DNA of 6,066 nt from Actinomycetota bacterium. GTDB taxonomy: Bacteria; Actinomycetota; Actinomycetes; Actinomycetales; Microbacteriaceae. Position numbers and translations under genes: made by a program. Positions 1 through 6,018 of the stretch are shown here, piece by piece (the stretch's first letter is position 1; each line of letters begins with the position of its first letter). The stretch covers positions 1 through 6,066 of the forward strand of contig WLDR01000091.1 in NCBI GenBank assembly GCA_009704705.1. The letters run 5' to 3'. Under the pieces are notes generated by a model. The model searched no databases. It worked only from the letters and a program-made list of their open reading frames with translations, and was not told where the DNA came from.

Positions 1-1467
1 ACTGGCGCACTTGATGAACTCGACGACGAGATTGCGCTTGCGCGATCGACTGCCCTTCGCGCGAGTCTCGAAGAGTATGACCTTGAAGACGACGACTTCG
101 ACATTCTCGAGGCCGTTACCGAGAATCCGGATGAAATCACTTACCTTCCGGCGTTGCCGGTTCTCGCAGTGGTGGGTCGACCCAACGTCGGAAAATCCGC
201 CCTGGTGAACCGCATCCTGGGCCGTCGTGAAGCTGTGGTCGAAGACACGCCTGGCGTGACGCGTGACCGCGTTTCGTACAAGTCGGAATGGAACGAACGC
301 AACTTCACGCTGGTCGACACGGGCGGATGGGAACCCGACGCGAAGGGCATCAACGCATCCGTTGCAGCTCAGGCCGAAGTAGCCATCGACCTTGCCGACG
401 CAGTTCTCTTCGTTGTTGATGCCAATGTCGGAGCCACTGCGACAGACGAGCACGTCGTTCGCCTGCTGCGCAAGACCAAGATTCCTGTCTATTTGATTGC
501 CAACAAAGTCGACGACATGCGGCAGGAGCCCAACGCGGCGGCGCTCTGGTCGCTCGGCCTCGGTGAACCGTACCCCGTCTCGGCACTTCACGGTCGTGGT
601 GTTGCCGACATGCTCGACCTCGTCGTCGGTGCGTTGCCCGAAGTTTCCGCCGTTGCCAAACAAGAAGTTGGCGGTCCGCGTCGCGTTGCCATCATCGGTA
701 GGCCAAACGTGGGCAAGTCGAGCCTGCTGAACAAGGCCGCCGGTGAAGAGCGCGTTGTCGTGAACGAAATGTCAGGCACGACCCGCGATCCGGTTGACGA
801 GCAAGTTGAAATTGGCGGCAAGGTTTGGCGCTTCGTCGACACGGCGGGCATCCGTCGCCGTGTGCATCTGCAACACGGTGCAGACTTCTACGCCACGCTT
901 CGCACGAGCGCGGCCCTTGAAAAAGCCGAGGTCGCCGTTGTTGTTCTTGACGTATCGGAACAAATCAGCGAGCAGGATGTGCGCATTATCGATCTCGTGC
1001 TCGAATCGGGTCGCGCGCTCGTTCTTGCCTTCAACAAGTGGGACCTTCTCGACGATGACCGTCGCCGCTACCTCGAACGCGAAATCGAACAGGACTTGGC
1101 GCACGTTGCGTGGGCTCCTCGAGTGAATATCTCCGCCCGAACCGGACGCCACCTCGAGAAGCTCGTGCCTGCTCTCGAGCTGGCGCTCGAATCGTGGGAC
1201 ACTCGCGTTGCCACCGGAAAGTTCAACGCGTTCTTGGCGGAACTCACAGCAGCGCATCCGCACCCCGTTCGTGGCGGCAAGCAGCCCCGCATCTTGTTCG
1301 GCACGCAAGCGTCGACGCGTCCGCCGACGTTCGTGCTCTTCACGACCGGATTCTTGGATGCCGGCTATCGTCGATTCATTCAGCGCCGGTTGCGCGAGGT
1401 GTTCGGCTTTGACGGAACACCGGTCAACGTCAACATGCGCGTGCGCGAGAAGCGGGCCCGCAAGTAA
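1..1467 (+). CDS. der: Ribosome biogenesis GTPase Der (EngA), 5' end outside the window
   Basis: Der is an essential tandem-domain GTPase that acts in the cytoplasm on maturation of the 50S ribosomal subunit. The frame is open from base 1, giving 488 visible residues. Residues 1-51 are an acidic stretch (17 Asp/Glu) ending in [14 protein letters not shown] domain 1 has its P-loop GRPNVGKS at 59-66, DTGGWE at 106-111 and NKVD at 168-171. G domain 2 has a second GRPNVGKS at 233-240, DTAG at 280-283, NKWD at 345-348 and SART at 378-381. The C-terminal KH-like domain covers about 403-484 and ends in a basic tail. All nucleotide-binding motifs are intact. The TTG at 154 is not taken as the start, because the frame continues upstream without a stop and the extension resembles that of other actinobacterial Der proteins. 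No ATG or GTG lies in frame before it, so the true start is outside. A fusion to cytidylate kinase, known in some actinobacteria, cannot be excluded. Confidence 0.97.
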   Translation, partial: TGALDELDDEIALARSTALRASLEEYDLEDDDFDILEAVTENPDEITYLPALPVLAVVGRPNVGKSALVNRILGRREAVVEDTPGVTRDRVSYKSEWNERNFTLVDTGGWEPDAKGINASVAAQAEVAIDLADAVLFVVDANVGATATDEHVVRLLRKTKIPVYLIANKVDDMRQEPNAAALWSLGLGEPYPVSALHGRGVADMLDLVVGALPEVSAVAKQEVGGPRRVAIIGRPNVGKSSLLNKAAGEERVVVNEMSGTTRDPVDEQVEIGGKVWRFVDTAGIRRRVHLQHGADFYATLRTSAALEKAEVAVVVLDVSEQISEQDVRIIDLVLESGRALVLAFNKWDLLDDDRRRYLEREIEQDLAHVAWAPRVNISARTGRHLEKLVPALELALESWDTRVATGKFNAFLAELTAAHPHPVRGGKQPRILFGTQASTRPPTFVLFTTGFLDAGYRRFIQRRLREVFGFDGTPVNVNMRVREKRARK

Positions 1468-2021
1468 TGACTCGGGTGCCCGATGGTCACGGGCCACAGG
1501 ATTGGTCGCCGGATAACCCGGTGCCACCGCCCTTGCCGCCTGCGCACCTGCGGGATCCGGGCGATGCGTGGGTCTATGCGGAATCCGGACAGAAGTACTG
1601 GGGTGCTTTTGGCGCCGCCGGCGTGCTTGTCTGGCACCGCGACCACGGCGTTCTGTTGCAGCACCGCGCGGCGTGGAGTCACAACGGTGGCACGTGGGGG
1701 ATTCCCGGGGGTGCACGCCGTCAGGGCGAAAATGCGGTCGCTGGCGCGCTTCGCGAGGCGCACGAGGAGGCCGGTGTTCCTCACGACGGTGTCACCGTGC
1801 TTCACGAATTCGTGGTGACCATGCCCGTCATCGACGGCGAGTGGACGTACACGACCGTCGTGGTTGAGGCACACGAGTGGTTCGAGCCATCGATCAACGA
1901 CGCCGAGAGCATTGCCCTCGAATGGGTAGCAATCGATGAGGTGGATGCGCGAGCGCTGCATCCCGGATTCGCTGCGTCCTGGCCCACACTGCGTCAATTC
2001 TTGGATGAGCAATCGCGCTAG
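1467..2021 (+). CDS. NUDIX hydrolase
   Basis: This 184-residue protein should hydrolyse a nucleoside diphosphate linked to another moiety; the substrate cannot be told from sequence. The NUDIX box is complete at residues 82-104: G82, E88, then R96-E97-A-H-E100-E101-A-G103-V104, matching GX5EX7REUXEEXGU, so the metal-binding glutamates are present. The fold begins near residue 45 (YWGAFGAAGVLVW) and ends with the HPGFAASWPTLRQFL helix. The first 40 or so residues are proline-rich (PVPPPLPPAH) and probably a flexible lead-in. Annotation pipelines often label such actinobacterial proteins 8-oxo-dGTP diphosphatase, but nothing here proves that. The ATG overlaps the der stop by one base (TAATG). 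No good Shine-Dalgarno precedes it, so translation is probably coupled to der. Confidence 0.93.
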   Translation: MTRVPDGHGPQDWSPDNPVPPPLPPAHLRDPGDAWVYAESGQKYWGAFGAAGVLVWHRDHGVLLQHRAAWSHNGGTWGIPGGARRQGENAVAGALREAHEEAGVPHDGVTVLHEFVVTMPVIDGEWTYTTVVVEAHEWFEPSINDAESIALEWVAIDEVDARALHPGFAASWPTLRQFLDEQSR

Positions 2022-2050
2022 GCTTTACGGGTGCCGAAAGGCGCTAGCCA

Positions 2051-2124
<74 letters not shown>

Positions 2125-2129
2125 CAAAC

Positions 2130-2161
2130 GACTGAATCCCGCCATTTGGCGGGATTCAGTC
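2130..2161 (+). terminator. Strong hairpin terminator after tRNA-Pro
   Basis: Bases 2130-2143 and 2148-2161 form a perfect 14-bp stem with an ATTT loop, five bases after the mature tRNA end. The stem centre is GC-rich (CCCGCC/GGCGGG). The tail AGTTTCGGG has only a short T run on the + strand. The other strand has GTTTGTC after the stem, so it may act weakly both ways and also block antisense reading from the DUF805 gene. It probably ends the der-NUDIX-tRNA transcript. Confidence 0.8.
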
Positions 2162-2173
2162 AGTTTCGGGTCT

Positions 2174-2188
2174 GTCGGCTGGGCCGAC
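2174..2188 (+). other. Small GC hairpin, possible second termination aid
   Basis: GTCGGC (2174-2179) pairs with GCCGAC (2183-2188) around a TGG loop, giving 6 bp. A run of five T (2199-2203) follows 10 bases later, too far for a standard intrinsic terminator. It may reinforce the stronger hairpin just upstream or mean nothing. Confidence 0.25.
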
Positions 2189-2217
2189 GCGGGACGAGTT
2201 TTTCGAGGTCAGATGTC

Positions 2218-2237
2218 GAGCTAAATTCGGTTAGCTC
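2218..2237 (-). terminator. Hairpin overlapping the stop codon of the DUF805 gene
   Basis: GAGCTAA (2218-2224) pairs with TTAGCTC (2231-2237) around a 6-base loop. On the minus strand the stem starts within the TGA stop of the DUF805 gene and is followed by GACATCTGACC with no T run. It could be a weak or factor-assisted 3' end; an intrinsic terminator is not proven. The larger hairpin at 2130-2161 lies further downstream on this strand as a backup. Confidence 0.35.
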
Positions 2238-2622
2238 AATCCTTCGGTGAGGCACCGTATTTGTTGGCGCCGTTGTTGGAGTCCTCAATGGTGAACACCA
2301 GAAGAATGATGGCTCCGACAAACGGGACGAGACCAATCAGCGCCCACCAACCAGTTCTATTGGTGTCGTGAAGACGCCTAATGAGCACCGCTAATGCGGG
2401 GACTATTGTGGCGAAAATCCAGATGAGTCCAACAATGCCTCCGCCACCGTTAGCGATGAAGCGATTAACGTCGCCGTTCATGAGAGCGAAGTCAATGGCT
2501 GCTGTTGCCAGGTTGGCCAGAAACAAGAAGAGCTGGATGAACCAATACTCCGACCTGCGGGCTCGGGATTTGAAGTTTGCATAGTTTGACCAAAAGGCCT
2601 TAATCGCTGTTCCAAAACTCAT
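2236..2622 (-). CDS. DUF805 family inner-membrane protein
   Basis: This small 128-residue membrane protein belongs to a widespread family of unknown function. Family landmarks are clear: an N-terminal MSFGTAIKAFW and NYANFKSRARRSEYW (residues 13-27), then RRLHDTNRTGWW (82-93) before the last helix, and the NKYG tail motif (120-123). Three hydrophobic segments are visible at about 27-47, 62-81 and 93-112, with a glycine run (59-62) before the second. The ATG at 2622 is chosen because GAGAGGA lies 8 bases upstream and homologues I remember begin MSFG. A TTG at 2646 would add eight residues (MRKREDSI) but lacks family support. The gene stands alone, convergent with the tRNA group and divergent from the surface-protein genes. 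It starts an AT-richer stretch beside the tRNA, which may point to transfer. Confidence 0.92.
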   Translation of the reverse strand: MSFGTAIKAFWSNYANFKSRARRSEYWFIQLFLFLANLATAAIDFALMNGDVNRFIANGGGGIVGLIWIFATIVPALAVLIRRLHDTNRTGWWALIGLVPFVGAIILLVFTIEDSNNGANKYGASPKD

Positions 2623-2747
2623 TATTGAATCCTCTCTCTTTCTCAAGGATAAATCACCTCAAGAATATTGATGTGATCAGTTGCTGATTTCATGCCTCGC
2701 GCACAGCCGCAAAAGGAACGAAAATTGAGGCGAAATATGAGGCACAA

Positions 2748-2762
2748 GGTCGCAGGTTCAAA
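2748..2762 (+). repeat. 15-base direct repeat, copy 2 (orphan tRNA T-arm fragment)
   Basis: This is an exact copy of tRNA-Pro bases 2096-2110, in the same orientation and 652 bases downstream. The bases after it (GCAGCGATC) do not continue the T stem or acceptor stem, and those before it do not form an anticodon arm, so it is not a tRNA gene. The two copies bracket the DUF805 gene. It could be a decayed attachment site, or the remnant of another tRNA, since similar T-arm sequences are shared by several tRNAs. Confidence 0.55.
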
Positions 2763-2897
2763 GCAGCGATCTGGGTGATTCTGCGGGCTCAAACCATCGT
2801 GACTTTCTCAATTGAGGTGGGGCAGACACCACTAGACCGCATGACGAAATTGGGTCCCCAGCTAACCTCAAGTCTCAAGAACCGTGTGAACGATGAC

Positions 2898-2912
2898 GAG
2901 GTAGGATACCTA
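2898..2912 (+). promoter_or_regulatory. Ribosome site and possible -10 box at the LPTTG gene start
   Basis: GAGGTAGG (2898-2905) is a usable Shine-Dalgarno for the ATG at 2913 and fixes that start. The same bases contain TAGGAT (2902-2907), which fits the actinobacterial TANNNT -10 pattern with five bases to the ATG, the spacing seen in leaderless transcripts. AGGTA-GGA-TACCT (2899-2911) is a 5-bp inverted repeat over the same site. No strong -35 is visible about 17 bases upstream, so which role is real is open. Confidence 0.4.
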
Positions 2913-3536
2913 ATGACGAGGAAAGCTATTGTGGCGGGAGCCGCAGTTCTCGGACTAGCTGCCGCTGTGCTTGCTGTCAGCCCTGCGTGGGCCGACGAAA
3001 CAGAGGGATCCGCCAATACTAATTCGACACCTGCAGGTGCAAGTGTGACGTTCACGGTCACCAACCACACCGACCCCGCAGATTGGGACTGGTGTGATTT
3101 ACAAACGGGACCCGGCTTTAGCATGACAATTTTGTTCTCGGCAAATATCGGAGGGGCCGACTTTGTGTTGCCATCTGGCTCAGACGGTCCGGGTGATCCG
3201 GGCATCGGTTCCTTCACGTGGAGCGCAGCGCCTTCCGAGACTGAATCCGTGACAGTGACCATTCCAGCTGATGCCGTTCCGGGAACCTATGACGTGATTC
3301 TGGGCTGTGTCACGCCAGGCCCCGACTATCTTCACCCAGTTGATGTCGCGCGACCCATCGAATTTTTTGAGATTACCGCTCCAGCGCCCGCACCAGCGCC
3401 CGCTCCCGATTCCGAATTGCCCACCACGGGATCTGACGCCACCGCAGCACTTTTCGCTGCGGGCATGGCTGGTATCGCGCTTGTGGCAGGTGCCGGAACA
3501 GTCGCACTGCGCCGTCGGGTAATCGCGAAGAAGTAA
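2913..3536 (+). CDS. Secreted LPxTG-anchored surface protein
   Basis: This 207-residue exported protein is predicted to be linked to peptidoglycan by a sortase. Residues 1-27 form a Sec signal peptide: MTRK, a long Ala/Val/Leu core, and a cleavage site after AWA. The exposed part (28-155) is rich in Thr, Ser, Gly and Pro, with beta-type stretches such as SVTFTVTN and ESVTVTIPADAVPGTYDV, so an Ig-like sandwich is plausible. Cys61 and Cys132 could form a disulfide. A Pro-Ala linker (PAPAPAPAP, about 157-165) leads to LPTTG at 169-173, then a hydrophobic helix and the tail RRRVIAKK. I do not recognise the exposed domain and assign no ligand. The start at 2913 is preferred over the GTG at 2775 because it gives a normal signal peptide and has a Shine-Dalgarno. 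It is the first gene of a tandem pair. Confidence 0.88.
   Translation: MTRKAIVAGAAVLGLAAAVLAVSPAWADETEGSANTNSTPAGASVTFTVTNHTDPADWDWCDLQTGPGFSMTILFSANIGGADFVLPSGSDGPGDPGIGSFTWSAAPSETESVTVTIPADAVPGTYDVILGCVTPGPDYLHPVDVARPIEFFEITAPAPAPAPAPDSELPTTGSDATAALFAAGMAGIALVAGAGTVALRRRVIAKK
3381..3404 (+). repeat. 12-base tandem repeat encoding the Pro-Ala linker
   Basis: CCAGCGCCCGCA (3381-3392) is followed at once by CCAGCGCCCGCT (3393-3404), 11 of 12 bases identical. Each unit encodes Pro-Ala-Pro-Ala. Copy-number change would lengthen or shorten the wall-spanning linker in steps of four residues without breaking the frame. Confidence 0.75.
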
Positions 3537-3544
3537 TTTTGGCC

Positions 3545-4303
3545 ATGACATTTCTCGCCACCCCGCGCTACAGGGTTACACCTGTGCGTTCTCTCAAGTT
3601 TGTTTTTTCATTCATTGGTGCCGCTCTGGTCGGCGCAACCACATTCGTCGCGTCGCCGGCACTGGCGCTAGATCCGCACATCCAATATGTCGAGTGCGGG
3701 AATGTTGGGTCCAATGAGCTTTACGGCGAAATTTATATTCAAGCCGGGCAGGATGTGACCTTCATCTTTAGCCCAGGAACCTGTCTTGAGGCTTATTGGA
3801 ACGATTGGAATCCTGCCCTGTCCAATGACTTGGCATTGTTTGGCACTCTTGAGAGAACATTCGCCGCCGAGGATGTTGTTTTTGGAAACTTATTTAAGAT
3901 TTTGTACGCTGACGGCGTTCATTTCGTCCAATTGAGGTTCCTCAACTTGTCGGCAGATCACACAGTCTCGTTCAACCCGAATGGTGGAACAGGCGCAATC
4001 CCACCTTCGACCGGGTCCGGAAGTCTCACGCTCCCGTCAAACACAATCACTCGAGACGATATGACCTTCATGGGGTGGGCTACTAGTCAAGCAAACGCTG
4101 ATGCGGGAATCGTTGCATTCGCAGACGCGGCAACAATTAATGTTTCTTCAGACATCACGCTTTTTGCTGTCTGGAGTGCCAAGTCAGGCTCGGCCCTGGC
4201 TAGCACGGGAGCATCGAACGTCTGGCCTAGCGTGTTTCTCGCGGGTGGCATCATCTTGCTTGGTTGCGGGATGGTGTTTGCGCGCCGGCGTGCGAGGCGT
4301 TAG
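3545..4303 (+). CDS. Secreted surface protein with one InlB B-repeat and LASTG sorting signal
   Basis: This 252-residue protein (from ATG 3545) is exported and probably wall-anchored. The signal peptide core FVFSFIGAALVGATTFVASPALA is followed by a likely cleavage at ALA-LDPH. Next comes an unrecognised region of about 95 residues with two cysteines (C51, C80). Residues 140-211 form one InlB B-repeat (Listeria-Bacteroides repeat): HTVSFNPNGGTG, LTLPSNTITRDDMTFMGW and DITLFAVWS are the hallmarks. LASTG (218-222), a hydrophobic helix and RRRARR form the C-terminal sorting signal. LAxTG is the type associated with class E sortases. The start is uncertain: ATG 3545 lies 8 bases after the upstream stop but has a poor ribosome site; GTG 3584 has AGGG nine bases upstream and gives a compact signal peptide beginning RSLKFVFSF. 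The gene is probably cotranscribed with the LPTTG gene before it. It is visibly AT-richer than der (25/60 GC in 3841-3900). Confidence 0.85.
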   Translation: MTFLATPRYRVTPVRSLKFVFSFIGAALVGATTFVASPALALDPHIQYVECGNVGSNELYGEIYIQAGQDVTFIFSPGTCLEAYWNDWNPALSNDLALFGTLERTFAAEDVVFGNLFKILYADGVHFVQLRFLNLSADHTVSFNPNGGTGAIPPSTGSGSLTLPSNTITRDDMTFMGWATSQANADAGIVAFADAATINVSSDITLFAVWSAKSGSALASTGASNVWPSVFLAGGIILLGCGMVFARRRARR

Positions 4304-6018
4304 CGCACCAGCGGTATCAGTGCTTCGAGCTTCACGAGTTCACCGGCCTGCGTTCGCAACCAGCTCAGGCATAGGTCGTCAAAAATTTGACTGCCCAACC
4401 CGGTCCGCGGTGACGACGGCAACGGTTTACCGTCGTTTTTCACGATAAGTCTGCAGGTTTTGTCACTGTCATCGATTGAGACGTGTACGTAAATGTGCGT
4501 TGCTTCACCGTGACGCATTGCGTTTCCACACCCCTCGCGAATGAGCTCTACGAGGGCGCTCGTCGCAACGGGTTCCTGAAGAAGTCGTGACCGGGCCTCG
4601 ACCGGAAAGTCGAGTGAAATCTTGACGACCCCATCCCACAACTCGACGAAGTCGCTAATGGCCGTGTCGAGGTCGATGCTGGCTTCGAGCGGCTCATTCA
4701 GCAACTGGATTGAGGCCGCAATGCTGGCCTGCAAGTCAGCTATCCGCGAATCCGTTGCAGGGCCATCGTTGCCGTTTCTCAATCGATGTATGGCAGCTGA
4801 AACAATTTGTTGAACCGGCCCGTGGAGCAGTCGCGAGATTCCCTTTTGAAGACGTCGCATCTCGCCGTTGAGCTGAACCACCTCTCGCTTAAGCTCGTCA
4901 ACGGTCGCAAGTAGCGTTTCGCGAGTGGAGCGCAAAGTGTCGCGAACACTAAACACAAGTGTGACAGTCCAGACCAGAGAGATCCCGAGCACGATCCATC
5001 CGACGTATACAGTCGCGGCTGTGAACCCATAGCCCGACAGTGCTTCCATTACCGGCGGGCACATGGCCATCAGTCCTATGGTGATGACAGCAAAGCAGGA
5101 TGCTCGCGCAGGCACCGGCATTCTCTGAGGCAAAATCGGCCACAACAAACGCACAACGGTGAGGCCAACGAACGTGATGGCGGCGAGTGCGGTCGCAGTG
5201 ACCAACCCGGGCAGACCCAGAGTCGGTGTGAGAAAGGTCCCGACAAGAAGTCCAAGCCAGATCGCGGCAGAGAATGGATGCGTCGGATTGGTCCTCATTG
5301 CGTTGTTCATGAGGATGCGCCATGAGATTTTTGGGCTCGCGACAACAACCGAGCGGGGCTGATAAGTTTTGACCTCGTTCGAGATCTGAAAACTCAATGG
5401 CCGTATCACGTCGTCGACCATGTGCTTGAGCTCGGCGGAAATGTCGGCGCGAACGAGAGTCTTCATTCTCGAAAGCGATTGCTCGAGTTGCTCGCGCACG
5501 GTCGATATGAGTTCAGCTTTCCGCTGCTCGATGCGCTCTGAGGCTTCGGCGCGTATGGCGATGAGCTCGTCGGCCGTCTTCGCTAGTTCCTGATTGTTTC
5601 GTGACAGTTCACGAGCCAGTGAAATGAGAATTCCCGAGACAAGAAGGAATCCGAAAAGACCGGGGATGGCCACGATCAGTCGTTGTCCAATTGTCCACTT
5701 ATCGGTGAACTGGGTAACGATAAGTAGCCAATTCTGAGTCACGGAACCGGCGACGGTGGCCACCGCGAAAATGCCAAGCGTGAGAAGCGGCATTGGACGC
5801 GTTCGCGCAACGTGGAGCAGGAGCATCTTGCCCAGGCCCAAGACGACGGTTATCACCAAAACGGAGGTGATACGCACGGCGAGAAATTCGAAAATGCGAC
5901 CATTGAGGTCGGTGAATGGCGCAACCAGGCTGCCCGAAACCGATTGAACGAGAAGCAGCACGACCATAATCCAGCTGATTGCATCGGGAGAGCCGAGCCG
6001 ATTCCATGTTTGTTTCAT
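4300..6018 (-). CDS. Membrane sensor histidine kinase with two four-helix membrane blocks
   Basis: This 572-residue protein is a probable two-component sensor kinase in the cell membrane. Hydrophobic helices lie at about 14-34, 46-70, 77-101 and 113-135, followed by a charged coiled coil (about 136-205). Four more helices at about 250-269, 271-296, 306-328 and 335-358 lead to a second coiled coil (about 360-396). The histidine box is RLLHGPVQQIVSAAIHRL with H399; it resembles HisKA_3 (HDxxxQ) but has Gly in place of the acidic residue, while Q404 is kept. The HATPase domain (about 485-571) shows the N box (E491 to N499, then RHG), NDG at 528-530 and GLG at 540-542. ATG 6018 is the only start codon in the window; the frame has no stop further upstream, and the ribosome site is weak. 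No sensor domain outside the membrane is evident, so the helices or their loops probably sense the signal. The partner regulator may lie beyond the right edge. Confidence 0.85.
   Translation of the reverse strand: MKQTWNRLGSPDAISWIMVVLLLVQSVSGSLVAPFTDLNGRIFEFLAVRITSVLVITVVLGLGKMLLLHVARTRPMPLLTLGIFAVATVAGSVTQNWLLIVTQFTDKWTIGQRLIVAIPGLFGFLLVSGILISLARELSRNNQELAKTADELIAIRAEASERIEQRKAELISTVREQLEQSLSRMKTLVRADISAELKHMVDDVIRPLSFQISNEVKTYQPRSVVVASPKISWRILMNNAMRTNPTHPFSAAIWLGLLVGTFLTPTLGLPGLVTATALAAITFVGLTVVRLLWPILPQRMPVPARASCFAVITIGLMAMCPPVMEALSGYGFTAATVYVGWIVLGISLVWTVTLVFSVRDTLRSTRETLLATVDELKREVVQLNGEMRRLQKGISRLLHGPVQQIVSAAIHRLRNGNDGPATDSRIADLQASIAASIQLLNEPLEASIDLDTAISDFVELWDGVVKISLDFPVEARSRLLQEPVATSALVELIREGCGNAMRHGEATHIYVHVSIDDSDKTCRLIVKNDGKPLPSSPRTGLGSQIFDDLCLSWLRTQAGELVKLEALIPLVR

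Larger units (their letters stand above)
2623..2912. other. Divergent 290-base intergenic region
   Basis: This spacer separates the DUF805 gene from the surface-protein pair and must hold both promoters. Its left end is AT-rich. The sequence shows the DUF805 ribosome site (2631-2636, minus strand), a tRNA T-arm copy (2748-2762), a perfect palindrome CTCAATTGAG (2807-2816) and eight CTCAA/TTGAG words (listed under findings). I see no clean -35/-10 pair for either gene and no riboswitch or larger RNA fold. Confidence 0.6.

Noticed and set aside
772..1716. Long minus-strand open frame of 314 codons under der and the NUDIX gene
   Set aside because: It is antisense to two clearly coding genes, arginine-rich and low in complexity, and has no recognisable domain; long antisense frames are common in GC-rich genes.
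1380..2012. Minus-strand open frame of 210 codons opposite the NUDIX gene
   Set aside because: Shadow of the NUDIX coding sequence; the sense strand carries a complete NUDIX box and the antisense product resembles nothing known.
2676..2688. Inverted repeat ATCAG-TTG-CTGAT as an operator
   Set aside because: Five-base arms in AT-rich DNA are expected by chance, and nothing else ties it to a promoter.
2737..2778. A 13-codon reading frame (Met-Arg-His-Lys...) with GAGG six bases before its ATG, overlapping the T-arm copy
   Set aside because: Very short, no conserved character visible, and its sequence is explained by the tRNA-derived repeat. No attenuator structure follows it.
2740..2790. A second tRNA gene at the T-arm copy
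   Set aside because: No acceptor, D or anticodon stem can be folded around it.
2775..2912. GTG at 2775 as a longer start for the LPTTG protein
   Set aside because: It would bury the signal peptide 46 residues inside the protein; the ATG at 2913 has a Shine-Dalgarno and gives a normal signal peptide.
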